Source: Micropterus salmoides
Taxonomy: Eukaryota > Chordata > Actinopteri > Centrarchiformes > Centrarchidae
DNA length: 64,000 bases
Direction: 5' to 3'
NCBI RefSeq assembly: GCF_014851395.1
Contig: NW_024044459.1
Coordinates: forward strand, 25,222,164-25,286,163
The position numbers and the translations under genes were made by a program. The notes below the pieces were generated by a model, which saw only the letters and a program-made list of their open reading frames with translations, had not been told where the DNA came from and did not search any database. The stretch's first letter is position 1, and each line of letters starts with the position of its first letter. Positions 37,301 through 52,400 of the stretch are shown piece after piece.

Positions 37301-40300
37301 AACACAGTTGCACTCAGCACCTGAGCTCATTTCTAATGAACTGAATTGAAAAAGATCATGATGTTGCCTCTTTAAAATGGTTAAACTAATTTGTAAGTGA
37401 CGTAGTATGCTATTTGTTACTGTGCCAACTGTGCAAAGTGTTTGTTTCACTGAATGAGCTTCTGTCTGCACTACTTTGTGGCTAAAACTCTGACTGTTTG
37501 AAGGACACTTGCCATTTGAACCACCTGGGTTTCATTTTAGTTTTTAAGGGCACATATCCCCTAAACGCCCCCTCCCCGTCCCCAATGTGGGAGTGCATCT
37601 GTCTGGCCAACCCATCTGCCTATGCTGTGTTGCTCCCAGTCTCTGCGGGCAGCCAGCTGCTCAGGGCCTTTGTCCTACGCTTACTCCCAGCACAGCCCTT
37701 TGTCATTACCACACATCGGCTGGGGGGAGGCAGAAGTGTTATGATGCTCCTTCCCCCTTCACAGTTAAGCCATATGCAACTGTGCACAGTCTTTGTTGTA
37801 GTGATGCAATAATGGTAGGAGAATGATTGATTAAAATTATGAGCCCTCAATAAAAAGCATTGTGCTCCCTCTTTGTCATCACTTTATGTCTTTATAAAAT
37901 GGATGGAAGAGCATCTCTTGGAGGTCAGAGGTTGATGTCGTGGATCTGTGACCTGACCTGAGCCTCATTTTGAGTAGTCAACCAAGGGAGCCACCTCTTT
38001 GTGTGACTCAGGAGGGTGAGGGTAGTGTGGCAAGCCGCTGTGACTCAGCACAGCCATGAGTATTGTTGCTTCCTCCTGTCAGAACACAGGGATTTATAGA
38101 GAGGGCATCAGATGTCCAGCTCAACATGTCATTCCCTTGCCTCATGCTTTCAATCTCCCCCATTCTACTTCTTAGCAGGATGCCTGCTAATTTATTCCCT
38201 CATTTCCATATGAAGGAAGCTGTGGGAGTGAATTCAGCAGCTAGCAAGTGTTCAGGGAAACATTCCTGATAATTCCTCTCTGTCTGCTCAGCATAAGAGA
38301 TGGGAAGTCTCAGTAAATCATTACAGTTGTTAGGATTTTAAATCTCTTATTTGATTATCAAAGCATGCAGATTCCATGCTGTCTATCCAGTTTTAGCCAT
38401 TAACATCTTTTATTTTCCATGCTGACTGTGTGTTAGTTTGTCAATTATTAGCATGTTTGGTTTTCTCTTTTGTCTATTTCTTTTAATGTTGACCTAAACT
38501 ACAGCAACAACACCACATAGTACATTGCTTAATGTAGAAGGTATGTTTCACGTTAGTGCTTCAAACGCTGTACAGAAAGGATGATCAAATGAGTGTGTGT
38601 TTGATTTGGATTCAGTCCCTCAATACACCATTCATCCAGTGCTCAACCTCTGCTGTTAGTAATCCCTGGGTGTGTGCACAGTGACACATTATTTCTGTTG
38701 TGTCTCACACAACACCAGTGTTGCTTCTAACTAAGCTCTGCTCTATCCCCGCACACACAAATACAGTGGGTGTGCATAATATCCATGGTCCTTTCCCTTA
38801 CTTTGGTCAGTCTGTGTTCCAAGACCTCTATACTTCTCAGTTAGCTCTGCCTTTACCGCTTCTGCTGCTCTGTCCTGCTGACTGCAGATTTTACCATATA
38901 TGGTCATTCACTGCTCCCTGCCTGACAGCCTTCCAAGACCATTTCCTCCCTGCCCTGCCATTGGCTGCCGTGTGCAGCGTCGGTACACATGTGAATTCTG
39001 GGATAGGCTGAAATATGAAGAGCGGCCAAGATGAGAGAACTGGGTTGAAGTCGGATGTTGTCTCTGTCACAGTCGCTCACTGTATCCAAATAATCATTTT
39101 AATGTGATAATCGGTGTGACTACTGGATTACTGAATGATAAGTATTATTGGAAACCAGATTCCTTTTTAGCTGCAACCCTTAAACTAAAGCTATGAAATA
39201 TATATAATATTAATAACAGATGCTGTGTATATGCCATTTTCAGTCCATTCACAAACTATAGTTGCACATGAAATGCACCAGTCTGGGAGACAATCACGTC
39301 TTTTTGGGGTGGGCTGCCTTTCATATGTTTCAAGTTCCTTCTAAAAATAGACTTGTAAAAATATGTTGTCTGTTTCTCCAGTTGATCATTTCATCAGGGC
39401 ACAGGTGCTAGACTGTATCACAGAATGCACTGCGGGGACAGTAGGACGATGTGGAGACACTATGAACGAATGGACATCCTTCTCAGGGAGTACAATATCT
39501 GCTCTGCAGTCCCATTAAAGAGATAATGGAACTGAATGACCCTTCTGATATTCATTAGCTTTCTTGTCTTGGATGTTGTAAAAGTACTTGCGAAGGACCC
39601 AGTCATTACAGCCGTAGGCATGGCACCTGGATACTGATAGTAATAGACATGGTTCAAAAATTCAAATGCCCCAAATACTTCCCAAGTGGCAAAAGGGCAA
39701 CCAGTCTCAAAATATTTTCAGAAATAGCGGACTTGTCTTAGATGCTATCTGGAATTAATATTATGACCTACATTCACTAGCCATGTTGCCAGAAACATAC
39801 AGTACTACAGTAGATCAGTATATACAGTATAGGTATGTGTTCTCTCGAGCTATGTATAGCTCGGGTTTCCTGTCAGTCTGTAGTGTGCTGCACTGTATTG
39901 TTCCTGCTCTATCATACACGCAGAGACTTGTAAAAGTGGAAATTTCCATGCAGCCCTAAGCAGCACTGGACAGCATGCAGACCCTTTTAGTGGTGTGCAT
40001 GTGTGAATCACATGTTGAGCTGCAAGGAAAGGAAGTGTGCAGGCCTCTTGTGTGAATGAAAAGAATGTCCTCTCTTGCCTTGAGGGAATGTTGTTCATCC
40101 ATTTTTTTTGTGCATGTTTCAGAGCTTTGTATCTGCCACTGTGTGATTCACTCTCCTTTTCTGCAGTCTTACTTGTTGCTATGCGACTGGTTGTTTTCTA
40201 GGCATCAGACATCCCTCTCAAAGGATAGAAATGTCTGTAGCATGGTTATGGACATGTTAGGTATTAGACTGCTGAGTTTAGATCCTTGCTGTTGGTGTGG

Positions 40301-41041
40301 GCGGGTGTTTTTTACAATGGTGCAGTTGATTTTATTTATTTATGTTTCCTGTTCTGGACAAAATCAGTCGCAAGTCTCGCTAAGCACACTTCGTATACCT
40401 GTAGGCTGGTTGCCTTGGTGATGATTTTCCTTCTTGGTTGGTTTAGTCTGTTGGGGCTCTTTATTTTTTTTTTTTTTTAGCAGGGCTGTGACAGTCTTAT
40501 GTAACTGACACCTGCAAGCCAAGGTGTAAGATCTTGATAGAGCTTGCAAAAAACTTTTTTAGTGATTTGATTTTTCCTGTTTTGTAATCAGACCTTTTAG
40601 TAAAATTAATCTTTATGGCAGATTATATTCTACTGAATTGGAGGTAATTTTCTTGTAAACTAGTTTATGGTGCTTTTTTCATTGCTGGTACTGATCTGAC
40701 TCTTTTGGCCAGCCACCCTCCATTTTCCATTGCACATAGTACCCTGGTCCTCATAGCAATGCTGCTGCGACCCACAGACATAAGGGTCTACTACTCTTTT
40801 GTCACTACTACCACGTATGTGTAGTAGAATCAAAACCGGTGGGGAAAAACGCTTTTTAAACCTTTTACTTTGGGGCAAAGTCATCAAACCTTTTTAGCGA
40901 TTTCTATCAGATTTTACTGCTGATTCTATACATGCAATTTTTATGTCCCGGTGACCAGTGAAAGTGCTGTTATGGCTCTCCCCCTTATTCAATCAGATAG
41001 ATGGTTGTTAGTGAGAAATAACTCTCTCTCTCTCACTCACA

Positions 41042-41125
<84 letters not shown>

Positions 41126-44100
41126 TCTTGATCTAAGTTGAAATGTTTCAACATTACTCAGAATGTAGACAGAATAGCTTTACAAAAATCTTTAAGCGGT
41201 GTTTTCCTCTACGATTGTTGCTGGAGTCGTCTGCTGCAGTGGTCTGTGTGACTGTAGGACCAGAGTGGGGTCTGTGATCGTGACTCGTCGGCCTGGCTCC
41301 CTAGCTAGCCTCGCCAGCACTTGTGAAACTACTCAAGTCAAACGTTTTGAGCTCATTCTCGATCCGCCATCAATTTTCATAAAACTGCCACTATTGAAAA
41401 TCTACACAGTTGATTTCTCAACTCAAAACTTCTCAAAAGAGGATTTAGTGATGAAATGGCATACGAAAATTGTAATATATAAAACACTTGCCCCCCCTGT
41501 CTGGTGCGCACAATGATGATGCAGTGAATAGTGATGATTCTCTCTGACCAGTCTGCAGTGTTTTAACTTTTGATATTGCCTCTGCTCGCTTGGAACTTTG
41601 ACGAAGGTGAAACTAAAAAAGTACCAGGTAACAGGTACCAAGTATAACTTTTTCCCAATGGAAAACCAAAAAAGGCGAGTAGAGTCGAGGGGTGTCTCCC
41701 TCAGGTAAAACTGTATCGTTTATCAAGATCAAAGTAGTAGATTTGAGAAACAATGCTGGTCTAAACTGTGTAAATGAGCGGAAGTAGCCTTTAAGGCTTT
41801 TGGCAGCTTATTCAGTTTTTTTTTTTCTCCCTTTAAATCCACACTCGGTAGCAGTTGCAGGGATTGCTGTCAGACTTCTTCTGTTGGTGAATCCATGACC
41901 TTTTGACAGTAATAGACCGCTAATATTGGGAACTCATGTGACACGCTCTACTGAACACATTCAACCTGCATATGAGACAGACTTTTCAGAGTTTGAGTCT
42001 GCAAATACAGTTCCTCACACATCCCTGCTAAACCACTGAATTACAGAGAACTGCGTTACAAAGAATCTAATTAAGTTTCACTTTAGTTACATCTTTCTTG
42101 TGCTGTCTTTTTTTGTTATTTCACAAAATTGTCTGTTTACTAGAGCACATAATTAAATCCAACATGACCTGGTGTGAGATGGGTATAAGTAAGTCTGTCA
42201 AGACTGCTTCCAACCAAATCAGATATATTCTTCTCCTGACATTAATCTGTTCACACTAAAGTAAAATTTGAGCATCATTGAGCTCCTATTAGCCCACTAT
42301 CATTTACGATGATCCAACCACAAGACTGTTCATCCCCTTCTGACATCTCATTATGCTTGTGGTTGGTATATGACTTTTTGGTAGATGTTTTAGTTAAAAT
42401 GTAATTTTAAGACAAATACAGACTTGCAGATTTGCCTGAAGGTCTGTTTTTCTAGAGCGACAAAGGGGAGAATGCAACAAGCTGCTACAGGTTAACTATA
42501 TCTGTAGGGGTGCAAGACCCACTTGCCCACTTGTCTTCAGACCCTGGAATTCCTAATCATGTTTATCAGACACAAACACCATGAACACCTCAAAGGGCGC
42601 TATATTTGACACTCTAGCGTCCCTCTTGCTCTCATTAGTCTTGCCCTTGCCAGAACTGCCTGCGGCCGATGGTGGAATGTGAAGAACGTCTGGCTCTGTG
42701 GTCAAACTGCCGGTCTCCTCTGCCCTGCCTGGGTTGATCAGGAGGTCGAGCTTCAGAGCTTAGCTTAAGTGTTACTGGTCATGGGATCATTGCTACAAGT
42801 CAGCTGTAGCTGCAGCAATTTTTTCATGTAGTTTTACGCTAGTGATTAAAGAGTGTTGATGGAACTAAGACTAATGTAAGAGGAGGCTTTTGTAGCGTGT
42901 CTGGACTGGAGTTAACATGCAGGATCCCTTAGGTGATTATCTTTGTAGGCTCTGTTGGCCAGGCTTCTGCAAGGACAGACATGAACCATGAATGTATGCT
43001 TATCAGAAATGTTGTTTTGTTTTTTTTGTCTTATACGTTGTCATGTTTGTCAGTTTAAAGCCTAGTAGTAGTCAAGTAAACATAAAACCAGTGTTTGTGC
43101 ATAGTATAACATCCACTCATCTGGATAATATACCATATTTGTACACAGACACCACTGTAGTAGTACAGCAACTGGTTTGACAAGGTAAATACTCAGAGTG
43201 ATGCTTGTTTTTTTGTGGGTTTGCATAGTTGAGAACCAGACTGACGATGATCCATAATAATTGGATCTGTGAATGTTGTGAAACTAGTGTGAAATAACTA
43301 CTTTGAATTGTTGGCTTGTCTTACCCAGGGTTTTTCCTGGCTCAGACCGAGGCGGAGGTGGTACCATCCTGATCACGTGTACACACATGCATGCGTACCA
43401 TGCCTTCAGCTGGCTCAGGCAGACACTTTTGTTTATTTAACCTAATTTAAATGTTTTTAAAGAGTTAAAAGGTGGGGTGGTGATGGCGCATAGATAAGGT
43501 GCTTGCCTTTGGTCTGGGAGACCAGGGTTCAATTCCCACTGTGAGACATCCATCCGTCCCTGAGCAAGACACCCGTAGTTGCTCCAGAGGCATGCGACCT
43601 CTGACATGTATAGCAATTGTAAGTCGCTTTGGATAAAAGCGTCAGCTAAAGGAATAAATGTAAAAGCTTAAAAGAGCAATGATCACAAACGCCGTCATTT
43701 GCAACGGCACTTTTAAACTCCTGCAGGTGATATAAAACCGTATTTTTGGTGTTTAGTTTTGCTGTGTGGCAAAGACGTTACGTTACCAGCAGGAAACACA
43801 CTAACATTTTGTCAGGGTCTTTCCTGGTGCGCTGTGCTGATTGTGATACAGCGTCCACACAATGCTGCAATTGCTGTTACAAATAACTGAAATCCACAAA
43901 GTGCAATGCTTGCTAGAAAATGGTGTTGAAATGAAATTTGACACTAGCCGCCTCATAATTATCTTTGCAGGTAAAACCCTGGTGTCTCCGTGAGCACTTT
44001 GTTTCTTGTCAGACTTGTTTATGCTGTTCCTGTTGCTACACTTGGTCATCAGTCTGGGTCCTTCCTGCTTAACATCCTGTTCCTACAGTATTCAGGAAAT

Positions 44101-46446
44101 CATGTGTTTTTAAAGTCCAGTGAACTCTGCTGTGATATACATCTCCTACTGTATGCAAATATTTCGTATTTTGTGATCAACTTTAATAAAGGTTTAATTT
44201 TAAAGTAGACTCAGCTGCAGAGGACAGGTGGCCAGTCTTATATTTAATGGCAACGTTATCTGATACCGGATGGTGGCTCATAGATCGCTATTGACAGCAG
44301 TGCCAAAGTCTGCTTTCTTTGCACTCCAGGGTGTGTTCCGTAGTCAGGGTGAGGTTTAGACAAGATCTTGATTTTCACATACTACACGTACACAGAGAGA
44401 GATTGAGTACATGCTCACATACACTGGGACTTTGATCACTACAGTTGGAGCTGGAGTATGTGTCTGTGTCAGTCAGGTGACTGCATGGTTACAGCCCTAA
44501 TGTTGTCATAGTACAGAATCAATTGCTGTGATTTTTATAGATGTCCATCCTTTGTAGGACTGCACTGACCCAGCAAACCTATACCTCAGTTCAGTCTCAC
44601 TGAACATGAAGAGGCCACTGAGATATGAATCATGGTACTTCAGCCACACCACTGTGGATGTGCTCTGTAATAGCAGCAGGCTTGAAGTGCCCTCTGTTAA
44701 TCTGCGTTATCAGCTATAGCAGAGGCAGAGAAATGTCTTAAAAGAAGGAATGCCTGAGCAACATGACACTCGTATCCTAAACTGGACTGTCCCTACAAGG
44801 CCTTCACCATCATCCCCTGCTTGCCTCTAGGGCTTTGTTTCTCGCTGTTCATTACCAAAATTTAAATTTATTTGATGGAGTCGCCCTGTCAGAAATGTGC
44901 TTTTTAACAACCACATAATCTAAACTAACTTAAGTGAATCCTGTTGATGTGAACAGGATCAGTTTGCTACAAAACTGGATAAACATCTTATTTTCTGCTC
45001 TTTTAAAATACTGAACATTAGTTATAATGTGCTGCAAAAAACTCATCTGGCTAGCCTGCACAGACTGTGAGAACTGATGTCCAACGCTTTGGTGAAAAGA
45101 AATAAGCCATTTTTCTAATGAGAACTCCAAATGTGTCTGTCATTGCAAATCCCTTGAATCTCAAGCATGAAATGAGCGCTTACACCCATTGTTTGGATAA
45201 ACATTAGTAATTACTTAGAGTCTAGTTTGGGTTGTACCTCTTATTCATTGCTGAATATACAGTTCTTAGATTTAGTAGCTCTTCTCAAGCCATTATTGTT
45301 GCTATTCCCATTATAATGGCAGAATAGCTGTGGGCAGTGAGGAATTCTTTTCTTTTTTTTACATTAGGAAAGCCATCATGCTTTAAATAGGGCTGCAGCA
45401 GGACTCTTTCCACAGTAAGTGACATCATCTCTCCAGTCCTGCGGTGGTACTTGGATTTAACACAGACCAGGGTGTGTCTCGAACACTTGTCCACTACAAC
45501 ACGGGTTTGCTAAGTCACCTCTCCATGTAGAGAGAGCACCTGGTTCTCCTGGCTCAGGCCCAGAGGTCAAATCCACCTTCAGGCTGATTTTAGGATAGAT
45601 GAGGCTGCACAGTATAATTGAAGGTTCTTTGTGTCTATGTTTGTGTGCATCACAATTTAATTTGTAGCCGTCTAGTCCATTAGTTATATAAGTAGGTTAT
45701 GTAAAGGGCATAGTTTAGTGTTTGATTCAGGGCTACCGTTTTAAAATGAGGAGATGCAGTGGAAAACTAAGCGTCTGTTGGCATGCTTCTACTGTATAAT
45801 GACGTCACCATAAATAACTTTCCTTAATTACTGTGGGTGGTCCAACTGGGGCTAAATCTAATCTCAGTTTAATTCTGTGCAGCACCAATAAAACTCTTTT
45901 TTTGGCTTTTTTGAGTGATTGAGTGACAAACCAAGGCTAGTAATTGTCTGGCAATATAGGTTTGTTGTTTTCTGTACTCATAATTTATTAATCAGCCATG
46001 TAAGAAGGAAAATGTATGCTAGTCTACAGCACTTGGCTAGAGTTTTTGTGGGACTGGGATTTCGCCACGGATCTAAATAACTTGGCACCACATAGTTGAT
46101 CTTATTCATCTAGTGCTCTCGGCGTAGATGTGGGTAAAAATGTATTGTGGTGTTGTGTAATCAAATGCAATGTTGTCATTTTGAACTATGTTTGTACATG
46201 AGGTTTGTTCAGGTTTCTTTACATACACTGTTAATCAAAATGACTTCTCAATCCTCCAAAAAAATATATGCGTATTAATTTCTATAGAAGCCTTTAGCAA
46301 CGTTTATTTTTCAGTGTATTTTGATGGAGGGTCTGTAAAGGTCTCCCCCAGTTCTGGTTCTCTCCTCAGGCTGCATCACTAACATGTAATTTCATTTTCC
46401 CTGTTAAATGAATCGGTTAAAGCGCCTTTTCTTAGAGAGAGAGTGA

Positions 46447-46496
<50 letters not shown>

Positions 46497-49400
46497 TTTC
46501 GGATTATATTGTAATTGTCCTTTTCAGAACATGTTCACTCCTCCAGCATGGCCAATGTTCTCTAAGCAGGACCAGACTAAGACTAATCTCATTACTCTGT
46601 GTTGTTTATCTTTGTCTTTACAGACAGGACGCATTGACAAATCCTACCCCACAGTGTGTGGTCACACAGGCCCAGTGTTGGACATTGACTGGTGCCCCCA
46701 CAATGATCAGGTCATTGCCAGCGGCTCTGAGGATTGCACAGTGATGGTAAGGCGTGCCTCACCATTTACACTATTTAAATGGGGTGCTGGACACACATTC
46801 TTGAGCTACCAAGTGACAAGAGATGGGGTTGGGCAGATATTAACATTTTGAAGCCGATTTGATATTAAAGCTAGGGTAGGAAATTTATTTCAGAAGCATT
46901 TTGGTCATATTTTTGAAATTTTCTTTATATCCTGACAGCGATCAATAAATCAAATGCTCAAACACACAAAAAAAATAACCTACCTGTGCACACTCATTGC
47001 ACATGAAAATGTGTTTGGTGAATGGCTTTGGAGGTGCGGCCTGAAGAGGGTGGGATTTTTTCAGTTTGATACTTAAATTTTTCTTAAATTTTTCTCCAGT
47101 GTTTCCCGTGTTAAAGACTGGACCTGTATACTGGATTTTACCACTAGGTGTTGCACCGGACTGATCTGCTTTTGAGCAAAACGTGTCCACTGAAATGTGA
47201 GAGGGCTGTTAATTTCAAACAGATACAGGAAGTGTTGAGTTTTTATTAACAATGTAACGTAGTGATTTTAACTGGGCAAACAGGAGCGTACCAAATCAAG
47301 GCTTTATACTTACTTTTCAGTCTGCTACGTTACTGACTGTACTGACAAACTATTGCTGGCTAGCTACCTCGTAGCATCAGGGACAGGATTATATTAGAGT
47401 TGCATTGAAAAGGGGAAAATTATGGAGTCATTGTTTTAACTTTCGGGCAATGTATTTCACAAACTAGTTAGCAGCTTACCATGAAGACACCGCTTGACTC
47501 CGCCATATCGTCTGCTTAGCTGTGTTGCGAACATGTGCTGCAGACAGCGCTGACCCACATTTCCCATCATGCGGTGCTAAATGGTAAATGGTCTGTATTT
47601 CCGACCACTCAGAGCTCTTTACACTACATCACATTCACCCCATTCACACACTGAGCAGAGGCTAAGGTGACAACTGCCCACCAGAAACAGAAATACTCAT
47701 TCATACACATTCACAAGAGTGTGTGAACAACTCGGAGAGCCGGGGATCAAACCTTCTGATAAGTGGACAACCGCTCTATCCCCCTGAACCACAGTTCCTG
47801 GACTGAGTAGTTTTTGTTTGCCGTTTTATCTTTCAAAAGCCAGTTGTTACTTTTCATTAATGTATGTAATGTGTCTGTTCAGAACATGGAGACTTTTGTT
47901 ATGTTAGTTGTCATTTCTGTGCTGGTTTAGTTTAAAACATTAGTGAGTCCAGCTGTAAAATGTCAAGAAGAGACAAAAAGCAGCTCTCAGCAATTTCAAC
48001 TCTCTAGAGTGTAGAACATTTCATTACAAATGCTGGTTCGGTCAGTTTGCAAAAAATCTTAACTGGTTTGAGCTGGTAGACTGGATCAGTAAAACCAGCT
48101 GATAGACCGGACTGGCAAAACCGGAGAGCGACCCAACTCAACAAGAGACCACATGCTTTTATTGCGACTCAGAGATCGGTGCTCACCCTCTGGATTAGAT
48201 TAGGCTCAAATATGTGTTGAAGGAATCAGAGCTGGGGAATGATTTAGCTGTTTATTGAGCTGAGGTCACCAACTTTTTTGAGATTGTAGTTGTACTTTCC
48301 TCCATATGTCCTTATTTGGACCGTGAAAGGCTGGTGTTAGTGTGCTGCCTGTTTGCTGCTATCACTTCCTCACCTGAAATTCTGACTTCCTGTTAAGCCC
48401 TCTCTGAATCACTGCCATATTTATTTCAAGTTTGCAGAAGTGTAAGCCATGCTACGAAGAGAGGAAGCATCAGCGGCAATTGACCTTTTTGAAGGGAAGG
48501 TTCCCAACTTTAACAACCTCTTGGTGATGTTTAGATTAAGTGGGAATGGGCGGTATAACTATTCAGCAGAGATATGCACCATGTCAGAACGGGGCTACAC
48601 CATTTACACCATAATTACACATTAGCTTCACTATAACTGTGTATCTTCTGTATGTAAAGACATGTTACCCATCCAATTTGCGAAAGAAGCCAAAAGGTAT
48701 ATACGACACAAGCAGTTTAATCGTGTTTTAATCATTTTAAACTGCTGTCTTGAGAAGGTGGAGAAAACACAACACACACACAGTGGCAGGAGTTTGGGGC
48801 AGTAAGCGCCTAACTTCACCATGAAGGAAATAAAATATAGGAATATAAATAGTTAGTTGACAAAACCAGTATTTTACTATTTATTGTGATAATAACAACC
48901 TTAGTGTATTTTGCTAAATTTGACTGTAGATCTCATCTGTCACAAAGTCATATGCTGTTGTTGGCAGCTGAACTCTTAGCCACTGCTGCCCCCCTCTGGT
49001 TCTTTTTGGTAACTACTACATATTGGTGCGCAGTTGTCGGGGGCTGGACCCAATCCCAGCTGACATCGGGCGAAAGGCGGGGTACACCCTGGACAGGTCG
49101 CCAGTCCATTGCAGGGCCTGGAGAATTTATGATTTTGTTACATACAGCGGTAAAAATGAGTCCCCCCTACAGGCTTTGCTGCCTGTTTAATTTCTGACCT
49201 CTGTCCTTGTTCATGTCCTCCTCAGGTGTGGCAGATTCCTGAGAATGGACTTGTCACTCCCATGTCTGAGCCAGTAGTGGTACTGGAAGGCCACTCCAAG
49301 CGCGTTGGCATCATCACGTGGCACCCAACGGCACGCAATGTCCTTCTTAGTGCAGGTAAGAGAGTCTCTCCCCCCCCCTGTTTTTCATTGACTAGTAATC

Positions 49401-52400
49401 CATTGTAGGTCAAGCAGTTTGAAATGGCAGCGCCTCTAGTGTTCAGACTGAGATGGGAAATCTACATACAGTGCTCAAGCCATATTCTTTGATATTTAAA
49501 ATCGGTAATGGGGTGCAGGCCAGCTGTCCTCTAAGTTAACCTTCAAAACTTGCTGAATTTTAACACAGATCTTCAAGCTATGAAGTACCAGCTTGGTGCC
49601 TCGAAGACAAAATATTGTGTGTCTTGCGTGTGCTGCTCACCTTTCACTTCTCTCTGTCATCAGGTGGTGACAACCAGATCATCATCTGGAATGTGGGCAC
49701 AGGAGAGGCTATGATCAACCTGGAGGAAATGCACCCAGATGTCATCTACAACGTGTGCTGGAACCGAAATGGTAGCCTTATCTGCACCTCCTGCAAGGAC
49801 AAGTCCATCCGTGTCATTGACCCCCGCAAGGAGACGATTATTGCTGTAAGCAAAGTCTTCCTTGTTGTGATATTTTCTCTTTCGTATTGCAGTATGTGAG
49901 ATGTAGATATTAATCTGGGTGTAATGCAAGTAGGGAGACTGCTTCAGCAACATTGTTCCCTTAAAATTGTCCTCGAGTTTGACTCTGGATTATAACTTGA
50001 TTTGGGTTCATTTAAGTTTAGTCTGAATAATGTGCTCAGTATTGCCACTGTGACTGACAGATATCAAAACAAGATCAGTCATATATAAAGACATCAACAA
50101 AGAAATACAATCTGGTAAAAATTGATCAGGAGTGTAGGATTAGCAATAAGAAATTAAGTTAAAGTTAAAGTGGACATAAACCGTTGAGAAAATAGTGAAT
50201 ACTGACTTGGGTACAAGTGCTGACCTGTAAACTATACTTCACAGGAGAAGGAGAAGGCACATGAGGGTGCTCGACCCATGAGGGCCATTTTCCTTTCTGA
50301 TGGCAACATCCTCACCACAGGCTTCAGTCGCATGAGTGAGCGACAGCTGGCCCTCTGGAACGCGGTAAGCTGCTTCATGTGTGCTGTCTGCACTACATCA
50401 GTTCAATGATTACGGGTTCTACATTTCACACTGTTACAATATTAAATTAAATGAGATTGTTCAGAGAGCAAGCTTTTCAATGAAGTTTGTACTAATGAAA
50501 CAGAACACACAAAAATGAACACCATATTCACAACTGTGTTACTATGGAAACTCCAACTAGCTATTAAAAGTGCAACATCTTTGCTACATATGTTTTTTTA
50601 GAGGCCATTACCTTTTCCTAGGCCCCGTATTTCTGTATTCGTGCCCTCTCCAACAGAACTCTGATTTATCATTATGCTTTTCTTTTTTCAGCAAAACATG
50701 GAGGAGCCCATGACTGTTAATGAGATGGACACCAGCAACGGAGTGCTCTTGCCCTTCTATGACCCAGACACCAATGTTGTTTACCTCTGTGGAAAGGTAA
50801 TGTCCCTTTTAAGCACTCAGTAGTAAAATCAAGCATTGTTATAACGGCACAAAGTTGGAGGTCTAAATTTGAGCACTTCCTTTCTTGACAGGGTGACAGC
50901 AGCATCCGTTACTTTGAAATCACAGATGAGGCTCCGTATGTTCACTTCCTCAGCACCTTTGCCACCAAGGAGCCACAGAGGGGCATGGGCTACATGCCCA
51001 AGAGGGGCCTTGATGTCAATAAGTGCGAAATCGCAAGGTAAGCCAAGATCGATGGCTAATCAACATCTCTGACGCCAGAATTCATTTTCAGTTCTTATTT
51101 CACTCATCCAGATCTAATGTGGATTTCCTAGCTTCACCACTAGGAGGCAGAATATAATCATGACATAATCGCTAATGTCTCAGGACAGCCCCACTGTAAA
51201 CTTTTCTAAAACACTCTCTGTTGCCTTTGTTGTTTAATAATGCATTGAATTGTGGGTAATTGGTTTGAATTTGTATATTGCCAGGTTCTTTAAACTGCAT
51301 GAAAGGAAGTGTGAGCCTATCGTGATGACTGTACCTAGAAAGGTAAGTCCTCATCAAGTGCAGAGACTTACTAGACCTCTAATCTGTTCGTTGAATCCCA
51401 GGCGGCCGAGTCGAGCCTCGTTTTGTAATGTGCTGGTGTGGAGCTTTCCTCACAGCTTGTCACTCTGTCCTCCCTCTTCAGTCCGACCTGTTCCAGGATG
51501 ACTTGTACCCAGACACATCTGGACCCGACCCTACCCTGGAGGCTGAGGAGTGGTTTGAGGGCAAGAATGGAGACCCCATCCTCATCTCCCTCAAGAACGG
51601 CTACGTCCCGGGCAAGAACCGCGAATTCAAGGTGGTCAAAAAGAACATTTTTGACAACAAGGGCCCCAAGAAGTCCGAGCACTCAAGCCATGCCAACAAG
51701 TCTGCCTCCCCTACTCCATCGATTGTGAGTATGCCTTTTCTGATAAATGTAGACCAGGATTACATTAAACAGTCAATCTTCCACTAAGTAGAGCTGGGCA
51801 GTATGGAACAACAGATTTTCTGTTTATGGATCATGCTATCCGTTAAGAAAATTGATGAGGAAAGTCTCTGTGGACTACATAAGGGCTGCAACTAAAAAAA
51901 GATTTCATGATTATTGTAATCTGCAGACTAATTCAAATGATCATTTTGTCTATAAAATGTCAGAAAATAATGAAAATACCCATTACAGTTTCCCCAGAGC
52001 CAGAGGCGACATCTTGATAGTTTTGTCTGACCAACAGTCCGAAACCCAACGATATTCAAAAGCAGCAACCTTTTCAGCTATGTTTTCAGGTACATGGTTG
52101 TGTTTCTTCAGATAAAGTGTCTAAGAATAAGTTTGGCCTACCACAATTCCTCACATAATTAGGATGATGGACAATAAACAGTTAATGCTAATATATATCC
52201 CAGCCATTAAACTATCTTCATCAGACATCAAAGTCTGTGCTCCTGACTCCCATCTCCATCGACTCATTAATGCCACTCACTACTGGCTTCATCCCTCTTG
52301 GGGCTCCCAGTGTTAAGCAGACAAATTGTATGTGTTGAAGCAGGGCACATTGCTGTCTGTCTTCATGAGGTGGTTTGTAGATTTTGTTCAACCCAAAAAC

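Noticed and set aside
43473..43560. tRNA gene
   Set aside because: The A and B boxes are present, but no cloverleaf with an anticodon arm forms, and the fish SINE tail follows.
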